From positions 1 to 64,000 of the forward strand of contig QOPF01000005.1 in assembly GCA_003331625.1 (NCBI GenBank): DNA of 64,000 bases. The letters run 5' to 3'. Source of the DNA: Gammaproteobacteria bacterium. Its GTDB lineage: Bacteria; Pseudomonadota; Gammaproteobacteria; Magnimaribacterales; AG-339-G14. Shown piece after piece: positions 34,824 through 43,672 of this stretch; position 1 is the first letter of the stretch; the number at the start of each line of letters is the position of its first letter. The translations under genes and the position numbers were made by a program. Below the pieces are notes generated by a model that worked only from the letters and a program-made list of their open reading frames with translations, had not been told where the DNA came from and searched no databases.

Positions 34824-37591
34824 ATTGATATCTTTTCTAATATTTGAGATTGAAAATCATCAGATAAATTCGATTCTATTTTTAAATACCAACAATTAGG
34901 ATTTTTTAAGAATTTGCATTTAATTGCATCTTTTTCAGTCATAACAATAGGTAAGTCTTCCATTTGATTGAAATCACTTTCAATAAATTCATGATGATCT
35001 GGGAATATTTTCTCTATGACATGAAAGTTTAGACTTCTTAATAATGAAAAAAAGCTGCTTGGATTTCCAATTCCTGCAATAGCATAAATTATTTTATCCT
35101 TACTCCAATCTTCAATTTTTAAGGATTGTCCAGTAAAAAGATTTACCCATGCGGCTGGCTTGTAAGTCATTAGAAAATTTTTATTATTTTCTTCAGCATC
35201 AGCTGAATAAAAACTATTTGTATTCACAACAAAATTTACTTCTTCTAATCTCTTTATTGGCTCTCTAAGGGGACCAGCTGGTAATAATTTATTATTTCCA
35301 AACTTTCTAATTCCATCAATCATAGCAATTTCTATATCTCGTCCTAATTTAAAATGCTGAAGACCATCATCACTAATCAAAACATTACAATTATTTTCTT
35401 TTAATAAAAGTTTAGCTGAAGCAATTCTGTTGGGACCAACAGCTACTGGACAAAGTGTATTTTTCGAAATTATTAAAGGCTCATCTCCAACTTGATTTGC
35501 ATTTGAATTGCTTTTGATCAAAAAAGAATTCATGTTAGCTGTACTTTTATAGCCTCTAGAGATAATTCCTGGTTTATAGCCTCTACTTTTAAGCATTTTT
35601 GCTAACCAAATTACTAATGGTGTTTTCCCTGTTCCACCAACAGTTAAATTACCTATTACAATAGTTTTAACCTTTGGCTTCCAAGAATTTTGAATGTCTT
35701 TTCTTCTTTTGATTTTAAAGATAAATCTATATAGCCATGAAAGAGGAATAAAGATTTTTATCCAATTTTTATTTTCGTACCAAGCTTCTTCTATAAAATT
35801 AGAAGTTCTATACTCGGACATTGAAAATTCTGATTTCAAGATAGGAGTTTTTCTTAAGTATTCTGGTTCTTTTTCGTCTTTGAATTGATTTTTATAAAGT
35901 TCGAAATAGGTCTCACCTTGATTCATAAGATCCTCATGAGAACCGCTTTCAACAATTGCTCCATTCTTAAGAACAATAATATTCTCAGCTTTTTCTACAG
36001 TAGATAATCTATGAGCTATAACAATTGTTGTTTTTCCTATCTTTAAGTTGTCGATAGCTTGTTGAATTAATTTTTCTGATTCCGAATCCAAAGCAGAAGT
36101 TGCCTCATCAAGAATTAATAACGGCGCATCTTTCAGAAGAGCTCTAGCTATTGCTAATCTCTGTCTTTGCCCTCCTGATAATAACGTTCCATCATCGCCC
36201 ACTCTTGTATCATATGCATTTGGTAAATTTGTTATGAAATCATGAGCATTAGCTTTTTTTGCAGCATCAATGATTTGTTCTTCCGTTGCCTCTGGATTAG
36301 CATAAAGGATATTATTTTTAACAGTGTCATTAAATAAAACAGTATTTTGGCTTACTATAGAAACAAAACTCCTTAAATTTTCAATCTCTATGTCTTGAAT
36401 ATTTGTATTATCAAACAGAATATCTCCATCACTAAGTTCATAAAATCTTGGTATTAAATTTACCAAAGTACTTTTTCCAGATCCAGATTGCCCAACTATT
36501 GCTAAAGTATTTCCTTTCGAAACTTCAAAAGAAACATTGTTTATTATTTTTTCATTTTCAGAGTAAGAAAAATTTACATTTTTAAAAGTTATATTGCCTT
36601 TTGCATCTTTAATTTCTTTATTACCATTATTTATTTCTGGATCTAAATCCATTTGGTAAAAAATTATTTCAGCAGCTGCCAATCCCTTTTGTACCATAGA
36701 ATTTGTCATAGACAATTGCCTTATTGGTCTTGGAAGCATTGCTGCTGCTCCAAAAAAAGCTATAAAAGTTCCAGGAGACATTTTTTCAAAAAAAGAAGAA
36801 TCCAATGCAACCCAAGTAATTACTGAAAGAGCCATAGCTAAGAATATTTGTATTATCGGCGACTGAAGTGCATTAGTAGTTTCTAATTTAAGATTTTGTT
36901 CTCTATTATTTTTATTTACTGAATTAAATTTATTAATTTCTCTTTCTTGTTGTCCAAAAATTTTTACTTCTTTATTAGCATTTATTGATTCAGAGCTAAC
37001 TTGAGTAACATCACCCATTGAATTTTGTATTCTTGTACTTACTCTTTTCATTCTCTTACCAGCAATTGAGACAACAAATAAAATAAAGGGAGAGGCAAGA
37101 AAAAGAAGCGCTGTTAGTTGCCAATTTAAATACAAAAGATAACTTAGCAAGCCTAGAACTATTAGGCCTTCTCTTATTAAAATAGTTATAGCTGCAGTGC
37201 CTGCTTCATTTATTTGCGAAACATTAAAAGTAATTCTAGATAAAAGATGTCCGCTGTTATTGGTGTCGTAAAAGTTTGATGGTAAATATATTAATGACTT
37301 AAAAAGATCTTTTCTTAAGTCATATACAAGCCTTGTAGAAACAAGGGCCATAAAAAAATTTCCTATGAAATAGCCTATTCCTCTCCCGAAAGCCAAAACT
37401 AATAAAAGTATTGGCAGGTAAAGATTTAAAGAAGAATCAGGTTGTGATATGTAATCTACTATTTGTCTGAACCAATCAGCTATTCCAACTTGAGATATTG
37501 CAAAAAGAAAATATCCAAAAGAACTTAGAATAAAAAATCCTAAATTTGGAAGGACATAAGAAATAATCCTAGAATAGGGACTCTTTTTCAT
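34820..37591 (-). CDS. MsbA-LpxK fusion: lipid A flippase joined to tetraacyldisaccharide 4'-kinase
   Basis: One 923-codon frame contains two normally separate proteins. Residues 1 to about 572 are the MsbA ABC exporter: six membrane helices, then a nucleotide-binding domain with Walker A G-Q-S-G-S-G-K-S-T, signature L-S-G-G-Q-R-Q-R and Walker B L-L-I-L-D-E-A-T. After a charged linker of about 20 residues, residues 591-923 are a whole LpxK. It has an amphipathic N-terminus with I-P-L-S-W-L-Y-R-F, P-loop G-N-L-T-V-G-G-T-G-K-T near 647-657, D-D-G-L-Q-H near 741 and L-P-A-G-P-L-R-E-P. LpxK phosphorylates the disaccharide precursor; MsbA later flips the finished core-lipid A. The frame is open across the join and no Shine-Dalgarno sequence precedes the internal Met591 codon (35819-35821). 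kdsB follows with a 4-base overlap. Confidence 0.93.
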   Translation of the reverse strand: MKKSPYSRIISYVLPNLGFFILSSFGYFLFAISQVGIADWFRQIVDYISQPDSSLNLYLPILLLVLAFGRGIGYFIGNFFMALVSTRLVYDLRKDLFKSLIYLPSNFYDTNNSGHLLSRITFNVSQINEAGTAAITILIREGLIVLGLLSYLLYLNWQLTALLFLASPFILFVVSIAGKRMKRVSTRIQNSMGDVTQVSSESINANKEVKIFGQQEREINKFNSVNKNNREQNLKLETTNALQSPIIQIFLAMALSVITWVALDSSFFEKMSPGTFIAFFGAAAMLPRPIRQLSMTNSMVQKGLAAAEIIFYQMDLDPEINNGNKEIKDAKGNITFKNVNFSYSENEKIINNVSFEVSKGNTLAIVGQSGSGKSTLVNLIPRFYELSDGDILFDNTNIQDIEIENLRSFVSIVSQNTVLFNDTVKNNILYANPEATEEQIIDAAKKANAHDFITNLPNAYDTRVGDDGTLLSGGQRQRLAIARALLKDAPLLILDEATSALDSESEKLIQQAIDNLKIGKTTIVIAHRLSTVEKAENIIVLKNGAIVESGSHEDLMNQGETYFELYKNQFKDEKEPEYLRKTPILKSEFSMSEYRTSNFIEEAWYENKNWIKIFIPLSWLYRFIFKIKRRKDIQNSWKPKVKTIVIGNLTVGGTGKTPLVIWLAKMLKSRGYKPGIISRGYKSTANMNSFLIKSNSNANQVGDEPLIISKNTLCPVAVGPNRIASAKLLLKENNCNVLISDDGLQHFKLGRDIEIAMIDGIRKFGNNKLLPAGPLREPIKRLEEVNFVVNTNSFYSADAEENNKNFLMTYKPAAWVNLFTGQSLKIEDWSKDKIIYAIAGIGNPSSFFSLLRSLNFHVIEKIFPDHHEFIESDFNQMEDLPIVMTEKDAIKCKFLKNPNCWYLKIESNLSDDFQSQILEKISI

Positions 37592-37603
37592 GGAATCTAT
37601 ATT

Positions 37604-38272
37604 CTAAACGAAATTACCTGAATCCATAGTAAGAATTTTATCTCCAAAACTCCTAAACTCAGAATCATGAGTTGCAACAACAACCGATGCATTAGATTCT
37701 TCTACTGAAGAATCTAAGAAATTAATAACCTCTTTTGCTGTGTCATTATCTAAATTTCCGGTAGGCTCATCTAAAAAGACAACATCAGGTTTGTTTATAA
37801 GGGCTCTGGCCATCGCAACTCTTTGCTTTTCTCCGCCCGATAGTTGGCCTGGAAAATGGTTTAATCGCGAAACTAACCCAAATTTGTCTAAGATTTCTTT
37901 AGCTTTTAAAATTGAATCCTTTTTATTAGTTCCAAATATCATAGCTCCTAAAGAGACATTTTCAGCTGCTGTAAATTCATTTAATAAAAAATGAAATTGA
38001 TAAACAAATCCCATATTCTCTCTTCTTATCTTTGTTAATTTCTTATGATCATTTTTATACGGAATGTTTTTATAAAAAATTTCTCCATCTGAAAATTTTT
38101 CAATACCACAAAGTAAATTTAGTAGAGTAGATTTTCCTGACCCCGATCTTCCGTAGATTACTATTTTCTCTTTTTCTTTCAATTCAAAATTAATATTTTG
38201 TACCGCATTAATTTTGGAAGATCCCTGATGATAAATTCTTGAAAGATTATTTGTTTTTATTAAGCTATTCAT
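37604..38272 (-). CDS. lolD: Lipoprotein-releasing system ATPase LolD
   Basis: LolD powers release of outer-membrane lipoproteins from the inner membrane to LolA. The 222-residue ABC ATPase has Walker A G-R-S-G-S-G-K-S-T near 41, signature L-S-G-G-E-K-Q-R-V-A-M-A-R-A-L near 144, Walker B V-V-F-L-D-E-P-T-G-N-L-D and the H-loop A-T-H-D. The segment F-H-F-L-L-N-E-F-T-A-A-E-N-V is typical of LolD/MacB ATPases. The start overlaps lolC by eight bases. LolA, which receives the lipoprotein, is encoded 14 kb away. Confidence 0.94.
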   Translation of the reverse strand: MNSLIKTNNLSRIYHQGSSKINAVQNINFELKEKEKIVIYGRSGSGKSTLLNLLCGIEKFSDGEIFYKNIPYKNDHKKLTKIRRENMGFVYQFHFLLNEFTAAENVSLGAMIFGTNKKDSILKAKEILDKFGLVSRLNHFPGQLSGGEKQRVAMARALINKPDVVFLDEPTGNLDNDTAKEVINFLDSSVEESNASVVVATHDSEFRSFGDKILTMDSGNFV

Positions 38273-39512
38273 TTCTTAATATTTCTACAGGATGAAGTTT
38301 ACTTGCTACTTTTGCAGGATAAATTACAGAAAGAATGGTGATCAAAAGGCTAAAGAAAATTATATAAAGAATCCAGGACAGTCGAATATCATATGGAAAA
38401 TAAGATATGAAATATGTACCAAAATATTCCATTAAAGAGGAAAGTTGTGATTCGAAAAAAGATGAGCCTATTAAAAAAGTTAATATCAATCCTAAAGCTA
38501 AGCCTAAGGATGTTCCTATAAAAGCAATAATTGATCCCAAATAAAAAAATATTTTATAAATCTCTAGATTTGTCATACCCATGGTCTGCAATATTGCGAT
38601 TTGCCCTCTTTTCTCATTTATGAGCATCATCAACATCGAAACAATATTAAATGCTGCAACAATAATTATTAAGAAAAGCAAAAGTAAAACCAAACTCTTT
38701 TCCATCATTATCGCCTCAAACAGTGGACCATATGTATATGACCAGTCTTCTGCGTTTAATAAATTAATTAAATCTTTTTCAGCAAATATTAATGATTGCC
38801 ATACTAAATAGGGAGCATCAAACAAATTCTCGTATTTGATGCGAAATCCATGAATCTTATCTTTTAATCCAGTTAAAGATGCTGCATTCTCCAGAGAAAT
38901 ATAAGCCAAAACTTCATCCAGCTCTTTAGATCCGACATTAAAAATCCCTCCGATCTGAAAAGTTTTAGATTTTGGAAAATACCCAGCAAAAGACGCATTA
39001 CTATCAGGTAGTAATAAAGAAACTTTGTCCCCTAAACCAACATTTAATTTTCTAGCTAAAATGTAACCTAAAATAATTTTATCGCCTTGCTCTATTTCAC
39101 TTAGATCACCTAACTCAATGAATTCATTTATAACGGAAACAGATTTATCTTTTTTTGAATCTACGCCATTTATTCTTGCCCCTACTACAGATGACTTGCT
39201 TTTTATAAGCGCTTCCGTTTCTATATATGGAGAGATACCTTCAATATTTTTGTCTTCTCTAAGGTTAAGTTCAACTTGTTTCCAATCCTGAATTGGACTT
39301 ACACCATATATAGAGGCATGAGGAATTACGTTTAAAATTCTTTCTTTAAGTTCTTTTTCAAACCCATTCATAACAGAAGAAACAATTATTAAAACTGCCA
39401 CTCCTAAAGAAGTAGAGACAAAAGCTAAAGAAGAGATGAAGGAAAGAAAACCTGATTTTCTTCCTTTTAAATATCTCAGAGCTATATATAGAGGCGTATA
39501 GTTTTGAGACAT
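38265..39512 (-). CDS. lolC: Lipoprotein-releasing system transmembrane protein, LolC/LolE family
   Basis: A 415-residue permease with the family layout: a first helix at about 24-48 after the L-R-Y-L-K-G-R-K-S-G-F-L start, a large periplasmic MacB-like domain (about 50-270), and three C-terminal helices with M-L-M-M-L-I-N-E-K-R-G-Q-I-A-I-L-Q-T-M-G, the coupling motif. The E. coli system uses LolC plus LolE; no second permease follows here, since msbA-lpxK comes directly after lolD. The transporter may therefore use two copies of one permease, as in the LolDF arrangement of other bacteria, unless lolE is elsewhere. It overlaps lolD by eight bases. Confidence 0.92.
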   Translation of the reverse strand: MSQNYTPLYIALRYLKGRKSGFLSFISSLAFVSTSLGVAVLIIVSSVMNGFEKELKERILNVIPHASIYGVSPIQDWKQVELNLREDKNIEGISPYIETEALIKSKSSVVGARINGVDSKKDKSVSVINEFIELGDLSEIEQGDKIILGYILARKLNVGLGDKVSLLLPDSNASFAGYFPKSKTFQIGGIFNVGSKELDEVLAYISLENAASLTGLKDKIHGFRIKYENLFDAPYLVWQSLIFAEKDLINLLNAEDWSYTYGPLFEAIMMEKSLVLLLLFLIIIVAAFNIVSMLMMLINEKRGQIAILQTMGMTNLEIYKIFFYLGSIIAFIGTSLGLALGLILTFLIGSSFFESQLSSLMEYFGTYFISYFPYDIRLSWILYIIFFSLLITILSVIYPAKVASKLHPVEILRNE

Positions 39513-39528
39513 TTATTAAGCTACAAAG

Positions 39529-40983
39529 CTATTTTTTCATTATTTGATTTTTAGTATTTTCAAACATCTTACCTTCGTAAGGAGGCATCATTCCTTTAAT
39601 CAGATCTGATTTGAATTGTCTTAGTACAGATTTTTGATGACTAAATTGTTTGAAGCCTTCTACGCCATGATACGAACCTATTCCACTATCTCCAACTCCG
39701 CCAAATGGCATATCTTCCTGACCGTATTGCCAAACTACATCGTTAATAGCAGCTCCACCGGAAGTAGTTCTATTTAGTATTTTTTCCTCTGAATCTTTGT
39801 TCTTACCAAAGTAATATAAAGCCAAAGGTCTAGGATTTGAATTAACATAATCTATGGTTTCTTCAATATTGTCATACTCTTTTATTGGTAGAACGGGACC
39901 AAATATTTCTTCCTGCATAATTTTCATATCATCAGTAGGATTTATTACAAAAGTAGGAGGAATTTTATGCCCTTCCTGTTGTTCAAAATCTTCATCAGCA
40001 GGATTAATAGTTCTAATTTCAGCGCCTTTTTCTTTAGCATCGTCTATTAGATGATTAATTCTTTCGAAATGTTTTTCATTTACAATTGAAGTGTAATTTT
40101 CGTTATATTTGATATCTGGAAACATATAACTTATAGCTTTTTCACTTTCTTCAATAAATTCATTTACCTTGCCTTTAGGCATCATCATGTAGTCGGGAGC
40201 GATACATATTTGACCTGCGTTCATTGTTTTGCCTCTCATTATTCTGGTGGCAGAAGTACTTAGATCGCAATTATCATCCATAATGACTGGAGATTTTCCT
40301 CCTAATTCTAGAGTTATTGGAACCAGACTTTTTGAAGCAGATTCCATTACCTTTTGTCCATTTTGAGTAGATCCAGTAAATAGAAGATGATCAAATTTTA
40401 GATTACCAAAAGCTATAGCAATTTCTGGACCGCCCAAAAAAACTTCAATTTCAGATTTATCAAAGAATTCATTGAACATTTTTTTTGTTAAGGCTGAAGT
40501 TTTAGGAGTTATTTCTGATGGTTTTAACATAATTCTATTACCAGCAGCAAACGCCTGAGCTACAGGAGAAATAATAAGATTTATTGGAAAATTCCAAGGT
40601 TTTATCATTCCTATAGTTCCAAGAGGTTGATACTGAATTTCTGCACTTGCTCCTAATAGCTTCATCATCAAGCGTGCAACGAAGGGTTGACCTGCATTGG
40701 CTATTCTTTTTTCTGGCTTCATCCATTTTTTTAAGTTTTTTATTGAATAATCAACACTTCCTAAGCTTGATAGGATTTCAGAAAGAAAAGTATTATTTTT
40801 ATCTCTAGTCCCATAGTCATCGTTGATAGTTTCTAAGATTTCATCAGAATATTTAAGAAGCATTTCTTTAAGCCTCTTTAACCTATCCATTCTTAAATCA
40901 TAACTTGGCGCATCTTCTGAATTGTGTAATTTCTTTTGAAGATCAAGAACACTCTCCATCTCTTTTATCGTTTCAGTTGACAT
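39529..40983 (-). CDS. Aldehyde dehydrogenase, coniferyl-aldehyde dehydrogenase type
   Basis: An NAD(P)-dependent aldehyde dehydrogenase of 484 residues. It has the cofactor segment I-K-P-W-N-F-P-I-N near 127, F-T-G-S-T-Q-N-G-Q near 204, the general base in L-E-L-G-G-K-S-P near 227 and the nucleophile Cys in M-N-A-G-Q-I-C-I-A-P near 262. The hydrophobic C-terminal part with Q-F-K-S-D-L-I-K-G is like the class 3/CalB subgroup acting on aromatic or long-chain aldehydes. It lies between the dienoyl-CoA reductase gene (20-base gap) and lolC (16 bases). An AAAGGGAGAAA binding site precedes the ATG. Confidence 0.9.
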   Translation of the reverse strand: MSTETIKEMESVLDLQKKLHNSEDAPSYDLRMDRLKRLKEMLLKYSDEILETINDDYGTRDKNNTFLSEILSSLGSVDYSIKNLKKWMKPEKRIANAGQPFVARLMMKLLGASAEIQYQPLGTIGMIKPWNFPINLIISPVAQAFAAGNRIMLKPSEITPKTSALTKKMFNEFFDKSEIEVFLGGPEIAIAFGNLKFDHLLFTGSTQNGQKVMESASKSLVPITLELGGKSPVIMDDNCDLSTSATRIMRGKTMNAGQICIAPDYMMMPKGKVNEFIEESEKAISYMFPDIKYNENYTSIVNEKHFERINHLIDDAKEKGAEIRTINPADEDFEQQEGHKIPPTFVINPTDDMKIMQEEIFGPVLPIKEYDNIEETIDYVNSNPRPLALYYFGKNKDSEEKILNRTTSGGAAINDVVWQYGQEDMPFGGVGDSGIGSYHGVEGFKQFSHQKSVLRQFKSDLIKGMMPPYEGKMFENTKNQIMKK

Positions 40984-41003
40984 AATTTCTCCCTTTTTAA
41001 TAA

Positions 41004-41897
41004 TTAAACCGATCTTTGTTTTTTATCTTTTTCGTTAGATTTTTTTATACTGTCTCTAATATTATCCCAATCTTCATCGGATAAGCTATTTAGATTTGCA
41101 AAAGTTCCCGAAGATGATAAATATTGTGCTCCATCTATTGCGATAGTTTGGCCGGTAAGATATTCGCAACCATCTGCCATTAGAAAAGTAGCCAAATTTC
41201 CTAATTCATTCATTTCTCCTGCTCTTTGCAAGGGAATATTCATGTATTGACTCGTTACGTTTTCATCTTTTTTGCTATCACCAGTTTGTGGCATGAGCCT
41301 TGACCAAGCTCCTTCGGTAGGAAAAGGACCAGGGGCAATCGCATTTAATCTTATACCGTGTTGACCCCACTCTACTGCTAATGATTTTGTCATAGCATTT
41401 ATGCCAGACTTAGACATTGCTGAAGGTATAACATAAGGAGACCCTGTCCAAACCCAAGTAGCTAAGATAGAGATAATACTTCCCTTCTGATTATTTTCGA
41501 TCCATTTTTTTCCAACAGCATTTGTAATATAAAAAGTTCCGTGAAAAACAATACTCGCGATAGCGTTAAACCCATTTGGCGATAAGTCTTTAGTCCTGCT
41601 AATGAAATTACCGGCAGCATTATTAACTAAGCCTGTGATCGGTTTCTCATTAAATAATTCCTCAACAGATGATTCAATTGCTAGAGAATCTCTTATATCT
41701 AGAGGAAAATAACTTATAGTGCCCCCCGTTTCATCGGTTAATTCTTTCGCAGTATCCTCAAGGACAGATTCTCTTCTTCCACAAATAACCACTTCTGATC
41801 CATGTTTTAAAAAATGTCTAGACATTTCTTTACCTAATCCCGATCCACCACCAGTAACCAAAATTCTTTGACCTTTTAACGCGTTTTTACTAAACAT
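41004..41897 (-). CDS. 2,4-dienoyl-CoA reductase-like SDR (mitochondrial DECR type)
   Basis: A 297-residue short-chain dehydrogenase with G-G-G-S-G-L-G-K-E near residue 15 and N-N-A-A-G-N near 90. The C-terminal half closely follows animal mitochondrial 2,4-dienoyl-CoA reductase: I-P-S-A-M-S-K, L-A-V-E-W-G, and A-P-G-P-F-P-T-E-G-A-W-S-R. That enzyme removes double bonds of unsaturated fatty acids before beta-oxidation. The catalytic Lys is present, but the Tyr found 15 residues before it in DECR is a Trp here. The start at 41897 is chosen because GAGGAAAG stands seven bases before it; an in-frame TTG lies at 41912. It overlaps the transporter gene by eight bases. Confidence 0.85.
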   Translation of the reverse strand: MFSKNALKGQRILVTGGGSGLGKEMSRHFLKHGSEVVICGRRESVLEDTAKELTDETGGTISYFPLDIRDSLAIESSVEELFNEKPITGLVNNAAGNFISRTKDLSPNGFNAIASIVFHGTFYITNAVGKKWIENNQKGSIISILATWVWTGSPYVIPSAMSKSGINAMTKSLAVEWGQHGIRLNAIAPGPFPTEGAWSRLMPQTGDSKKDENVTSQYMNIPLQRAGEMNELGNLATFLMADGCEYLTGQTIAIDGAQYLSSSGTFANLNSLSDEDWDNIRDSIKKSNEKDKKQRSV

Positions 41898-43125
41898 TTT
41901 TTCTTTCCTCAAGATTTATAAAATTAAAAAATAGCTTTTGATTATAGAACATATAAACAATAAGAAATAACCCTAAAATAGAAATTAATAAGTATGGAAA
42001 ACTAGGATCCATCATGTACAAAGGCATTATTGAAAAAGGAGTAATAAGATGTCCTAAGGGAAAAACGGTACCCATTAATCCTGAAGCAGCTCCTTGTTCG
42101 TCCTTGTTTACTGACAGAGAAAGTATGGAAACATTGCCTGGCCTTGCTAATCCTCCTCCAAAACCATAAATCATTAAAAGTAGATAAAACCAAATTATTT
42201 CCGAAGTATTAGAAAGCAGATAGAAAACTCCAGCCATTAAAGTAATGCCTGTAATAACTAAAATTTTAGGATTAAAAGTATATCTATCCACTAGAAATAA
42301 TTGTGTAAGCAAACCTGAAAGCGCGACAATCGCAAAACCTAAAGAAACAAAAAAATATAAATTATCTTTATTCTCTAAAATTACATCATTTACAAATAAT
42401 GAGGAAGTTAGAACTATACATGCATTAGAAATACCTAAAAAAGTTGCTATAACTAGAGATGGAAATACTCTGCTATCAGAAAATTTTAAAGATGAAGTAT
42501 CTTTTTTAGAGGTAAAAATTGAATCATCTTTTTTTAAAAGTTTATAATTCAAATAACCAATAAACAGACCAAGAAATCCTAAAAATAAAAATGGCATTAA
42601 CAGATTATTATTAGAAATAATCATTATAAAACCTACCGCAACTGGCCCTAAGACAACACCAAATTGCCATCCCGCATCTAATCTTGCAAATCCTGAAGTT
42701 CTATTTGTTAAGTCTGTTATATCGGCTATTCTTCCACCAGCAGAAGGTCTTACAGCACTACCTAATAATCCATTGATTAGTCTTGCTCCAATTAACAAAA
42801 TAAACAGAAGGTAAAAAGACATTGCGTATACTTGAGCATATTTAATGATTGCAGCAAATAAAACAAGAGAAAGAGCAAACCCTATAATCCCCAATAAAAA
42901 AACTTTGCTCCTACCTATTTGATCACTTAATCTCCCCCAAAAAGGACTAAAAAATACCCAAGCTAGGGCTGAAATTGAGAAAATAATTCCCACTTGAAAT
43001 TCATTAAAGCCTAACAGTCTTATTTCTTGAGGAACTAAGATAAAGATTGTTGATTGCCCCGCTCCAATACAGGCCAAAGCAGCAGATAAAACCCAAATAG
43101 AATTTGGTGTTTTATTTTTAGTCAT
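41890..43125 (-). CDS. MFS transporter, drug-efflux type
   Basis: A 411-residue protein with twelve hydrophobic segments. It carries the MFS signature between helices 2 and 3 (F-W-G-R-L-S-D-Q-I-G-R-S), and the TetA-like G-A-R-L-I-N-G-L-L-G-S-A pattern in helix 4 followed by P-S-A-G-G-R-I-A-D-I. This is the 12-helix proton-antiporter class. The substrate cannot be read from the sequence. The ATG at 43125 is chosen over an in-frame TTG at 43131; either way it overlaps the upstream unknown gene (eight bases with the chosen start) and the dienoyl-CoA reductase gene downstream, so it is coupled to both. Confidence 0.88.
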   Translation of the reverse strand: MTKNKTPNSIWVLSAALACIGAGQSTIFILVPQEIRLLGFNEFQVGIIFSISALAWVFFSPFWGRLSDQIGRSKVFLLGIIGFALSLVLFAAIIKYAQVYAMSFYLLFILLIGARLINGLLGSAVRPSAGGRIADITDLTNRTSGFARLDAGWQFGVVLGPVAVGFIMIISNNNLLMPFLFLGFLGLFIGYLNYKLLKKDDSIFTSKKDTSSLKFSDSRVFPSLVIATFLGISNACIVLTSSLFVNDVILENKDNLYFFVSLGFAIVALSGLLTQLFLVDRYTFNPKILVITGITLMAGVFYLLSNTSEIIWFYLLLMIYGFGGGLARPGNVSILSLSVNKDEQGAASGLMGTVFPLGHLITPFSIMPLYMMDPSFPYLLISILGLFLIVYMFYNQKLFFNFINLEERKNV

Positions 43126-43672
43126 AAGCAAGAAGCAAACTAAAAATATTGTTAGAAGAATTATTAATCAAGAGAAACTCATAATATTCAGTCAATGCAT
43201 GTGACCATTCATGTTCAAATTTTAAAGCTTCAGCAGATATTTCTTTCTCAAGAAAATAAAAATCAGTATCCTTTTTGGCTATTAAACTTACTTTTTCTAA
43301 AAGACTTTTCGTTCTCTTGCCGTCAATTTTTGGAGTATGAATTCTTTCGGTTGAAATAATAGTTGATAATTTTTTAAAAAAACTTTTCTCGCTTAATTTG
43401 ACGTAATCACTTTCTTTAATAAGTTTACTTTTAAAAGGGCCATGAAATCCCTTAACTTTATTAAACATAAAATCTGTAATTTGAAAATCAAGCGTTCCTT
43501 TGTCAATAATTCTATTTATTAAAAAAGAATTTTCTCTTTGTTCAATATTGTCTTCGAATGTAAGGTAAACAAAGATTGCTTGACCATGATCATGAAGTCT
43601 CATGGCGTCAATTCCTGAAAGTTTGATATTCAAATTATCAGGAAAGGAGATAATTTTTTTATTTTTTGTCAT
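43118..43672 (-). CDS. Conserved-looking protein of unknown function (184 aa)
   Basis: I do not recognise this protein. It is 184 residues, soluble, with no signal peptide and mixed alpha/beta character: an N-terminal part with D-A-M-R-L-H-D-H-G-Q-A-I-F-V-Y, a basic middle (K-S-L-L-E-K) and a helical C-terminus (F-E-H-E-W-S-H-A-L-T-E-Y-Y-E). The two His-containing stretches might bind metal, but that is only a thought. It overlaps trpS by four bases and the MFS transporter by eight, so it is co-translated with both. The overlaps and regular codon use support a real gene. Confidence 0.8.
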   Translation of the reverse strand: MTKNKKIISFPDNLNIKLSGIDAMRLHDHGQAIFVYLTFEDNIEQRENSFLINRIIDKGTLDFQITDFMFNKVKGFHGPFKSKLIKESDYVKLSEKSFFKKLSTIISTERIHTPKIDGKRTKSLLEKVSLIAKKDTDFYFLEKEISAEALKFEHEWSHALTEYYEFLLINNSSNNIFSLLLAYD

